Assembly: GCA_014860845.1 (NCBI GenBank)
Contig: JACZIY010000626.1
Span: 1 to 10,612 of the forward strand
Direction of reading: 5' to 3'
DNA from: Anaerolineaceae bacterium
Lineage (GTDB): Bacteria; Chloroflexota; Anaerolineae; Anaerolineales; Anaerolineaceae
Length of the DNA stretch: 10,612 bases
Positions 5,848-10,612 of this stretch are shown here, in pieces; positions within the stretch are counted from its first letter, which is position 1, and each line of letters opens with the position of its first letter. A model generated the notes under the pieces. That model had not been told where the DNA came from. It ran no database searches and saw nothing but the letters and a program-made list of their open reading frames with translations. Made by a program: the position numbers and the translations under genes.

Positions 5848-6306
5848 TCAACCCCGTGGACCCCTTCCCAACAATCGTTGATTCAATTCCCACAATGCAG
5901 TTTTATCACCATCAAATTTGAGTATTTGATGCGCCTGCTCATACATAAACCAGCCATAAGCGCTGTGTTCTTTGGATATATTGATGTCGAAATTGGATGT
6001 TGAAACGCCAAAACAATATTGTGGAATCACGAAAACATTTTCACCCCAAATTAAGCTGTCTTTAAATTCGGTTACCGGGACTGATAATACAGTATCTAAA
6101 GGTATGAAAGTAGAAGTTGGTTCAATTCCAGTTTCCTCAAAGGTCTCTCTCTTGGCTGCCTCCAATGGAGACTCATTATCTTCTCCCCCACCAGCGATCC
6201 CTTGCCAGAAACTTTCATCCGCTCTCAGTAGCAAAGCAAATTCAAGCTGATTATTCATATTCTTCCGATATGGAAATACTAAAACTTGGAATACTGCTCT
6301 TGCCAT
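5848..6306 (-). CDS. Nudix hydrolase
   Basis: A 152-residue Nudix protein, which hydrolyses a nucleoside diphosphate linked to another group. The box fits G-x5-E-x7-R-E-U-x-E-E-x-G-U: it starts at G39 (GGGEDNES) and ends EETGI at 57-61, with RETFEE supplying the metal-binding glutamates. The start MARAVFQVLVFPYR and the overall length resemble the NudB (dihydroneopterin triphosphate/dATP pyrophosphatase)-like group, but the substrate is not certain. I prefer the ATG at 6306: AAGGA lies 11 bases before it, whereas the in-frame ATG at 6318 would have the same AAGGA touching the start codon. Choosing 6318 adds four residues. It is second in the operon, 30 bases after the AAA+ ATPase gene. Confidence 0.85.
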   Translation of the reverse strand: MARAVFQVLVFPYRKNMNNQLEFALLLRADESFWQGIAGGGEDNESPLEAAKRETFEETGIEPTSTFIPLDTVLSVPVTEFKDSLIWGENVFVIPQYCFGVSTSNFDINISKEHSAYGWFMYEQAHQILKFDGDKTALWELNQRLLGRGPRG

Positions 6307-6336
6307 CTGAAAGGTCATCCTTATTTGTGGGGGGTC

Positions 6337-7482
6337 TTATCCAACGATATAAAAGCCGCATTCATTGTGCAAATCCTGGATGGTTGCCGGATCTCGTCTG
6401 TCGTTCAAGATTTCCTGTAACTTCGCAGCTCTTTCTGGATAAATGATCTTTTTCACAGTATCTTCCAGTGCAGGTAATTCGAACGGCTGGTCGAAAGGTT
6501 TTCGTTTCAAGCGGTGTGGCAATGCTAACTGGGCAGCAACATGAATATCACTGGGTTCCAGATGGGTTCGGCTGTTAAAAACAGCATGAGCAATTCCTGT
6601 TTTTTGGATGACCAGATCCGCTCTGTGTCCTTCAATCTTGAATTGACTGGTTACCTCCGCGATCATTTCAAGATTCTCATGGGAAATTTTTATGCGGGGC
6701 AACAGGTTTTGTGCCTGAACGATCCTATTGGAAAGCGTCTTTTCACAATTTTCCCAGGTTTTGATAAAACGATACGGATCATTTTCAAAATCGAGCACAC
6801 GTTGCAAAATTAATATTCTTCGTTTCAGGTCTGTGATGCCCTTAACGGTGACGGATAATCCGAAGCGGTCAATCAATTGTGGTCGCAGAGTCCCTTCCTC
6901 CGGGTTCATCGTCCCAACCAGCATAAACCGGGCAGGATGGGAAAATGAGATGCCTTCCCGTTCAATGATATTAACCCCCATGGCAGCTGTATCCAGAAGC
7001 ACATCCACCACGTGATCATCTAACAGGTTGACTTCATCTATATATAAAAGCCCGCGATTAGCTTCTGCCAGAACCCCGGCTTCGAACGCGCGCATTCCAT
7101 AGCGGATGGCTTTTTCTATGTCCAGTGTGCCTACCACCCGGTCTTCAGTGGCTGAAATGGGTAAATTGACAAAGGGGGTCAGTCGTTCTATCGTTTCCGG
7201 CTTTTCTCCGGCAATAAAACGCTGATGACATTCACTGCACCAGGTACTGGGAATACGCGGGTGACAGCCAAACCGGCAATCCTGGATTACCTGAATGGTT
7301 GGCAATAAAGCTGCTAAAGCGCGCACTGCGGTTGACTTGGCAGTCCCTCTCTCTCCCTGGATTAAAACACCGCCAATCCTCGGATTGATGGCATTTAAAA
7401 TCAATGCCAGAACCATATCTTCCTGCCCAACGATGGCAGTAAATGGATATATTAACCGTTCCGTGTTAAGATTGATTGTCAT
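6337..7482 (-). CDS. ChlI/BchI-like AAA+ ATPase (magnesium/cobalt chelatase subunit I family)
   Basis: A 381-residue AAA+ ATPase of the chelatase I family, the motor that drives metal insertion into a tetrapyrrole with D and H (or CobN) partners. Visible motifs: Walker A GERGTAKST (43-51), the family hallmark ATEDRVVGTLD (111-121), Walker B LLYIDE (145-150), sensor-1 asparagine in GTMNPEEG (N193), the arginine finger region RPQLIDRF (200-207) and sensor 2 GHRADL (285-290). Between Walker A and the hallmark lies a four-cysteine insert (C69, C73, C82, C85), likely a metal knuckle, as also seen in some bacterial ChlI relatives. No D, H or CobN subunit is in the window, so chlorophyll and cobalamin roles are both open. 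It heads the minus operon; no Shine-Dalgarno site precedes the ATG, and a -10-like TACAAT sits seven bases upstream. Confidence 0.85.
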   Translation of the reverse strand: MTINLNTERLIYPFTAIVGQEDMVLALILNAINPRIGGVLIQGERGTAKSTAVRALAALLPTIQVIQDCRFGCHPRIPSTWCSECHQRFIAGEKPETIERLTPFVNLPISATEDRVVGTLDIEKAIRYGMRAFEAGVLAEANRGLLYIDEVNLLDDHVVDVLLDTAAMGVNIIEREGISFSHPARFMLVGTMNPEEGTLRPQLIDRFGLSVTVKGITDLKRRILILQRVLDFENDPYRFIKTWENCEKTLSNRIVQAQNLLPRIKISHENLEMIAEVTSQFKIEGHRADLVIQKTGIAHAVFNSRTHLEPSDIHVAAQLALPHRLKRKPFDQPFELPALEDTVKKIIYPERAAKLQEILNDRRDPATIQDLHNECGFYIVG

Positions 7483-7489
7483 TATCTAC

Positions 7490-7495
7490 ATTGTA
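7490..7495 (-). promoter_or_regulatory. Possible -10 element for a leaderless chelatase-operon transcript
   Basis: Minus-strand TACAAT (7495-7490) ends seven bases before the ATG at 7482, so transcription would begin at or next to the start codon. This fits the missing ribosome site. No good -35 is seen at 17-18 bases (TAAAAG at 17). An alternative is TTGACC-N17-TAATTG further upstream, which would give a normal leader. Neither is strong. Confidence 0.3.
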
Positions 7496-7580
7496 CATGA
7501 TTTTGATCCTCACTTTTACAATTAATCTCGGCTGGCTGTAAGGTCAAACGACCAGTACCTTTCAAGTTCTGAAAGTTTGC

Positions 7581-7609
7581 TTGACAGTGTTTTTTGACTA
7601 TGCTACATT
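7581..7609 (+). promoter_or_regulatory. Sigma70-type promoter of the Roadblock-V4R-response regulator operon
   Basis: Consensus -35 TTGACA (7581-7586), 17-base spacer, -10 TACATT (7604-7609), with TGC immediately before the -10 as an extended element. Transcription should begin about 7616, giving a leader of roughly 43 bases before the TTG start at 7659. It has the same architecture as the tRNA promoter at 268-296, suggesting housekeeping expression. Confidence 0.8.
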
Positions 7610-7645
7610 AATTAACAATCAAAACATTTCGTATAGAATTCCCTC

Positions 7646-7651
7646 AAGGAG
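7646..7651 (+). promoter_or_regulatory. Ribosome binding site that fixes the TTG start of the Roadblock gene
   Basis: AAGGAG lies seven bases before TTG at 7659. No comparable site precedes other in-frame starts, and the open frame upstream runs through the promoter. This selects the TTG as the start. Confidence 0.75.
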
Positions 7652-7658
7652 CGTCATT

Positions 7659-8030
7659 TTGACAAAATCAAGAACTCAACTCATGGTAGAAAGGCTAAGA
7701 GAGCTTCAGGCATCCTCACCGGATATCGAAGCATCAGCAATCGTCAGTGTGGATGGATTAACCATTGCGTCTGCATTACCACAGGGGGTAGAGGAAGACC
7801 GGGTTTCGGCTATGTCAGCCGCCATGCTTTCACTGGGTGAAAGAATTGCGACAGAATTAGGACGTGGCAACCTCGAGCAGGTCTATATCAAAGGTAAACA
7901 GGGTTATGTTGTCCTGATGTCAGTCGGCGAAGAAGCAGTTCTGACCGCATTGGCACGTGAACAGGCAAAACTTGGTCTTATTTTCCTGGATATGCGTCGT
8001 GCTGCAGAAGACCTGACCAAGCTAATTTAG
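7659..8030 (+). CDS. Roadblock/LC7 domain protein (MglB-like)
   Basis: A 123-residue protein that is essentially one Roadblock/LC7 domain (about residues 8-105). Typical features are the N-terminal helix LRELQASSPDIEAS, the strand-turn IVSVDGLTIAS (28-38), the helix AMSAAMLSLGERIATELG, and the strands around EQVYIKGKQGYVVLMSVG. The closing helix KLGLIFLDMRRAAEDLTKL matches prokaryotic Roadblock proteins such as MglB, which form dimers and act as regulators or scaffolds of small GTPases. No GTPase gene lies in this window. The start is TTG at 7659, chosen for the AAGGAG site; an upstream in-frame extension to 7581 would overlap the promoter. It is first of four tightly packed genes, 12 bases before the V4R gene. 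Confidence 0.85.
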   Translation: MTKSRTQLMVERLRELQASSPDIEASAIVSVDGLTIASALPQGVEEDRVSAMSAAMLSLGERIATELGRGNLEQVYIKGKQGYVVLMSVGEEAVLTALAREQAKLGLIFLDMRRAAEDLTKLI

Positions 8031-8042
8031 CTCTGGTTTGAT

Positions 8043-8675
8043 ATGGAACCCATTCCAGTCAGCGGTCTTTATTATCCAAACAAAATTGCCAATATTGCGC
8101 TCAAAGCGCTGGAAGATGTGATGGGAAAGAATGGTGTGAATGCCATTCTTAATCTGGCTAATCTTCAACATTTGATCGATAACTACCCACCACCGAATCT
8201 CAACCGGGAATATGATTTTGCCTATTTTTCTGCCATTTGGGGTGCGCTGGAGGAAATGTACGGTCCCCGTGGTGGACGTGGGTTAGCGCTCAGAGCTGGG
8301 CGTGCAACATTTGCAGAGGGATTAAGAAACTTCGGAGCACTGGCAGGCGCCGGTGATCTTGCATTTAAGGTGCTGCCCCTGCACACAAAAATTAAAATTG
8401 GCTTACCTGCCATGGCAAGAATTTTTACCCAAACCAGCGATCAACATTCCACGGTGGAAGAAAAAGCGGATCACTTCATTTATACCATCCATAAATGTCC
8501 GGTCTGTTTTGGCAGGCGCATTGAGAAACCTGGTTGCCACATCGCTACCGGATTAATTCAAGAAGGATTAAAATGGGTATCAGGCGGATATGATTTCCGT
8601 GTGGTTGAAACAAAATGTATCGCTGTTGGCAATGATGTCTGTGAATTTATAATCATGAAAGAACCGGTAGGCTAA
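8043..8675 (+). CDS. V4R (4-vinyl reductase-like) domain protein
   Basis: A 210-residue soluble protein with a C-terminal V4R domain (about 140-205). It has conserved cysteines C152 and C155 (CPVC), C165 (PGCH), C192 and C200 (CIAVGNDVCEF), the last pair being the classic V4R ending. V4R domains are known in bacteriochlorophyll BchJ, in XylR/DmpR-type sensors that bind aromatic compounds, and in archaeal and bacterial regulators; they bind small molecules and may bind metal through the cysteines. The N-terminal half (about 10-130) has a predicted helical bundle with a glycine/arginine-rich stretch (GPRGGRGLALRAGRATFAEG, 74-93) that resembles the helical part of the same fold. A sensory role is favoured by its place between a Roadblock protein and a response regulator, with gaps of 12 and 3 bases. 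There is no clear ribosome site, so it probably depends on coupling. Confidence 0.8.
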   Translation: MEPIPVSGLYYPNKIANIALKALEDVMGKNGVNAILNLANLQHLIDNYPPPNLNREYDFAYFSAIWGALEEMYGPRGGRGLALRAGRATFAEGLRNFGALAGAGDLAFKVLPLHTKIKIGLPAMARIFTQTSDQHSTVEEKADHFIYTIHKCPVCFGRRIEKPGCHIATGLIQEGLKWVSGGYDFRVVETKCIAVGNDVCEFIIMKEPVG

Positions 8676-8678
8676 GCT

Positions 8679-9533
8679 TTGGTAGTAACCCAATCAAACG
8701 CATCCATTCTCATCATCGATGATGATCAGGAAATTGGCGAAATGCTCAATTCCTATTTTGAAGTGCAGGGTTATCAGGTGTCCACCATCAATTGGGGAGA
8801 GGACGGATTAAACGCCTGTCTTGAAAAAATCCCTGACATTGTCTTGCTGGATATTCGCCTACCTGACCTGGATGGATACGAAATCGTGAAAAGATTGAAA
8901 AATAATCGCCGCACTCAATCCGTTCCGATTATTTTTCTGACGGAAAAACACCAGCGCGAAGATCGATTGCGGGGTTTGTCTATGCAGGTCGAAGATTACA
9001 TCACCAAACCATTTGATATTCAGGAACTGCGACTGCGCGTTCGCAACGTTTTGATGCGCTATCGGCGTAGTTCTTTAACCAATGCCATCTCTGCTTTACC
9101 AGAGAAACAATTATTAATTGAGACAATTGAAGAACATTTGCAAACCGGCAAATTCGGACTCATCCTAATTAACCTCCAAAAACTGGACGAATATCGTGAT
9201 CAATACGGATTTGTTGCAGCAAATGAATTGCAACGTAATACTGCATTAATTCTTAAAGAAACTTTTATTGTCAGCGGTGATCTACAGCCATTTCTGGCAC
9301 AATGGGGAAACTCGAATTTTGTTCTCCTCACCAAAGCTGATCAGACCGATTTGAATGAAAAAACCGTATACCAATTCGTGTTTCCTAAGCTGGAAAAGGT
9401 ATATTCATCCGGAGACAGCCATGCGACTCGGATTGACCAACAATTAGGAATCCGCGTTTATAAAAAAGTTATCAATCCACAAACAGAAAGCCTCCAGAAG
9501 ATCATCAATGATTTGGAGCGTCTGATCCATTAG
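8679..9533 (+). CDS. Response regulator with degenerate GGDEF domain
   Basis: A 284-residue protein. Residues 8-125 form a receiver domain with the acidic pair D15/D16, phospho-acceptor D58 (LLDIRLPDLDGYE), T88 and K110 (TKPF), so it should be phosphorylated by a histidine kinase. Residues about 133-282 have the shape of a GGDEF domain: ALPEKQLLIETIEEHL stands where PLTGLPNR usually is, then FGLILINLQKLDEYRDQYGF (the strand and helix that precede the active site) and FLAQWGNSNFVLL, where GNSNF (210-214) replaces GGDEF. The catalytic acidic residues are lost, so diguanylate cyclase activity is unlikely and a binding or scaffold output is inferred. No kinase gene is nearby. The start is TTG only three bases after the V4R stop, which suggests coupling. 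Seven bases separate it from the GT2 gene. Confidence 0.85.
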   Translation: MVVTQSNASILIIDDDQEIGEMLNSYFEVQGYQVSTINWGEDGLNACLEKIPDIVLLDIRLPDLDGYEIVKRLKNNRRTQSVPIIFLTEKHQREDRLRGLSMQVEDYITKPFDIQELRLRVRNVLMRYRRSSLTNAISALPEKQLLIETIEEHLQTGKFGLILINLQKLDEYRDQYGFVAANELQRNTALILKETFIVSGDLQPFLAQWGNSNFVLLTKADQTDLNEKTVYQFVFPKLEKVYSSGDSHATRIDQQLGIRVYKKVINPQTESLQKIINDLERLIH

Positions 9534-9540
9534 GTGAAAA

Positions 9541-10272
9541 TTGAAGACAACATTCGTTATACCAACTTACAATGAAGCTGAAAATATTCCAAAATTAGTT
9601 ATGGCGGTTATGGAATTACCGATCTCAGTCGATTTATTAATTGTCGATGATAACAGCCCGGATGGAAGTGGCGATCTGGCCGAACAATTGAAAAAAGATC
9701 ATCCTGGTCGCATTCAGGTGCTGCATCGCAAAGGCAAATTGGGTTTGGGAAGTGCCTATATTCAGGGGTTTCGCCAGGCAATTGCAAACGGAGCAGACTA
9801 TATTGGCCAGATGGACGCCGATTTCTCCCATCCGATTGATAAAATTCCGGTATTAATAAATACGTTAGGCAGCTGTGATTTTGTGATTGGTTCTCGTTAT
9901 GTTGCTGGAGGAAAGCTGGATGAGAATTGGCCATTCTGGCGCAAGTGGCTTTCCGGGTTTGGAAATTTGTATGCCCGCACCATCCTGAGATTAAAAATAA
10001 AGGATGTGACCGGTGGATTCCGTTTATGGCGTAAAGAAACTCTGTCTGCCATGCCGTTGGAACGGGTAAAATCCAATGGTTATATCTTCCAGGTGGAAAT
10101 GTCATATCTGGCTACACTGCTCGGTTTTCAATGTAAAGAAACCCCGATCTACTTTGCCGATCGCCGCTGGGGGCAATCAAAAATGTCGCTGAGAATCCAA
10201 CTCGAAGCAGCGTATCGCACCTGGCTGTTATTAGGATTTTATAACGACCTAAAAAACAAACGCTCGATATGA
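9541..10272 (+). CDS. Polyprenol-phosphate mannose synthase-like GT2 glycosyltransferase (DPM1 type, no membrane domain)
   Basis: A 243-residue GT-A/GT2 enzyme. It would transfer mannose (or glucose) from GDP-mannose (or a UDP donor) to polyprenyl phosphate at the inner face of the membrane, giving a donor for cell-surface glycosylation. Signature blocks: FVIPTYNEAENI (5-16), IVDDNSPDGSG (34-44), the metal-binding DAD in QMDADFSHP (90-98), VIGSRYVAGG (115-124), DVTGGFRLW (155-163), SNGYIFQVEM (178-187) and RRWGQSKMS (208-216). It ends soon after, without the C-terminal membrane helices or GtrA domain of longer relatives, matching the short DPM1/Ppm1 form. The start is TTG with AGGTG four bases ahead; a GTG at 9534 is out of frame. 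It is last in the Roadblock operon, though the enzymatic link to signalling is unknown. Confidence 0.85.
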   Translation: MKTTFVIPTYNEAENIPKLVMAVMELPISVDLLIVDDNSPDGSGDLAEQLKKDHPGRIQVLHRKGKLGLGSAYIQGFRQAIANGADYIGQMDADFSHPIDKIPVLINTLGSCDFVIGSRYVAGGKLDENWPFWRKWLSGFGNLYARTILRLKIKDVTGGFRLWRKETLSAMPLERVKSNGYIFQVEMSYLATLLGFQCKETPIYFADRRWGQSKMSLRIQLEAAYRTWLLLGFYNDLKNKRSI

Positions 10273-10283
10273 GAGGGGTTACC

Positions 10284-10348
10284 TCATAGGTCATAGCTTA
10301 TACGACACATTGACCCCTATCACCTATGACCTATGACCTACGACCTAC
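10284..10348. repeat. Inverted and tandem heptamer repeat (ACCTATG-type) between convergent genes
   Basis: TCATAGGTCATAG (10284-10296) and CTATGACCTATGA (10324-10336) are a 13-bp perfect inverted repeat separated by 27 bases. The right arm belongs to a tandem array of a 7-base unit: ACCTATG (10322-10328), ACCTATG (10329-10335), ACCTACG (10336-10342), ACCTAC (10343-10348). It lies between the GT2 gene (+) and ksgA (-), and its last 18 bases code for the ksgA C-terminus. It could work as a two-way terminator hairpin or be an intergenic repeat family. There is no T-run, so Rho-independent termination is not assured. Confidence 0.8.
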
Positions 10349-10612
10349 AAGCGTCGCATAATACTCCGTCAATCTTCCCCATTCCTCCAGATTTAAGGTT
10401 TCTGCTCGTCGTGTGGGGTCGATATCATTTTTGATCAGCATTTCTTCTGCCGCAGCCACAGGTAAACTCAGACCGGCTGCCAGCGATTTCCGCAGCATCT
10501 TTCGTTTTTGGCCAAAACCAGCTCTGCACAACTGGAAGAATGTATCCAACTTTGATTCATCAACCAGGGGATTCGGATATAAATCCACACGAATAACAGC
10601 TGAATCCACATT
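10331..10612 (-). CDS. rsmA: 16S rRNA dimethyladenosine transferase RsmA/KsgA, C-terminal part (cut by right edge)
   Basis: The frame stays open to the right edge, so only the last 93 residues are visible; the GTG at 10609 is an internal valine codon, not a start. Visible blocks match the C-terminal domain of KsgA/RsmA: VDSAVIRVDLYP (the partner of the conserved P-x-x-VDSAV block) and FFQLCRAGFGQKRKMLRKSLAAGL, the helical arginine/lysine-rich stretch that contacts 16S rRNA. The enzyme dimethylates two adjacent adenosines near the 3' end of 16S rRNA (A1518/A1519 in E. coli numbering) using S-adenosylmethionine. The last codons (LVGRRS and TAG stop) lie inside the 7-base tandem repeat at 10322-10348, so the natural end of this protein has probably been altered by the repeat. 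The promoter is outside the window. Confidence 0.85.
   Translation of the reverse strand, partial: NVDSAVIRVDLYPNPLVDESKLDTFFQLCRAGFGQKRKMLRKSLAAGLSLPVAAAEEMLIKNDIDPTRRAETLNLEEWGRLTEYYATLVGRRS

Noticed and set aside
6307..6318. Nudix start at ATG 6318
   Set aside because: The only Shine-Dalgarno-like AAGGA touches this ATG, leaving no spacer. The ATG at 6306 gives the family-like MARAVFQVLVFPYR start. The choice is not certain.
7581..7658. N-terminal extension of the Roadblock protein to an in-frame TTG at 7581
   Set aside because: That TTG is the first three bases of the -35 box TTGACA, upstream of the predicted transcription start, and the extra 26 residues do not look like part of a Roadblock domain. 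AAGGAG seven bases before TTG 7659 fixes the start.
6337..8675. A bacteriochlorophyll cluster, from a BchI-like gene near a V4R (BchJ-like) gene
   Set aside because: The two genes are divergent and in different operons, the V4R gene lies among signalling genes, and no other pigment synthesis gene is present. V4R domains are common outside pigment pathways.
9608..10105. Long minus-strand open frame (165 codons) opposite the GT2 gene
   Set aside because: It lies entirely within the strongly supported GT2 gene, its translation is rich in His, Cys and Gln with no recognisable domain, and it has no operon context.
10322..10348. CRISPR array or phage attachment site
   Set aside because: The unit is only 7 bases, in direct tandem without spacers, and no cas, integrase or tRNA-end match is nearby.

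Overview
The window looks like a chromosomal segment of an AT-leaning bacterium, most plausibly Chloroflexota (class Anaerolineae). This is inferred from the mix of genes: a Roadblock/V4R/response-regulator operon next to a short polyprenol-phosphate mannose synthase and ksgA, a ChlI/BchI-like AAA+ ATPase with a four-cysteine insert, and a DUF4097 beta-helix protein with an ECF sigma factor. No marker gene in the window fixes the lineage. I see no insertion sequence, phage gene or CRISPR array.

Layout, left to right. (1) 32-296, minus strand: a tRNA-Gly(GCC)/tRNA-Cys(GCA) transcription unit with a clear sigma70-type promoter and an intrinsic terminator. (2) 363-1598, minus: a GT-B (GT1, UGT/RhlB-like) glycosyltransferase. 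(3) 1642-4732: a divergent envelope-stress-like module. A minus-strand pair (a membrane-anchored DUF4097 beta-solenoid and a three-helix membrane protein, coupled by an ATGA overlap) faces a plus-strand pair (an ECF sigma factor and a membrane protein that may be its anti-sigma factor). The 202-base gap between them carries two mirror-image ECF-type promoters with nearly identical -35 regions, so the sigma factor probably drives both itself and the beta-helix operon. (4) 7482 down to 4741, minus: a four-gene operon of ChlI/BchI-like AAA+ ATPase, Nudix hydrolase, kanamycin-nucleotidyltransferase-like protein and a small two-helix membrane protein. (5) 7581-10272, plus: a sigma70-type promoter followed by four tightly packed genes: Roadblock/LC7 protein, V4R (4-vinyl reductase-like) protein, a response regulator with a degenerate GGDEF domain, and a DPM1-type GT2 glycosyltransferase. 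(6) 10284-10348: an inverted and tandem 7-base repeat that runs into the 3' end of the convergent, truncated ksgA/rsmA (minus strand, continuing past the right edge).

How the parts may work together. The two most interesting systems are the sigma/beta-helix module, where promoter symmetry gives a direct regulatory prediction, and the Roadblock-V4R-response regulator operon, which reads as a compact sensory device: a dimerising Roadblock scaffold, a small-molecule or metal-binding V4R domain, and a phosphorylatable receiver tethered to a GGDEF fold that has lost its catalytic signature. It ends in an enzyme that supplies polyprenyl-phosphate sugar. Start codons deserve attention: three of the four genes in that operon begin with TTG, and the sigma factor mRNA should have almost no leader.
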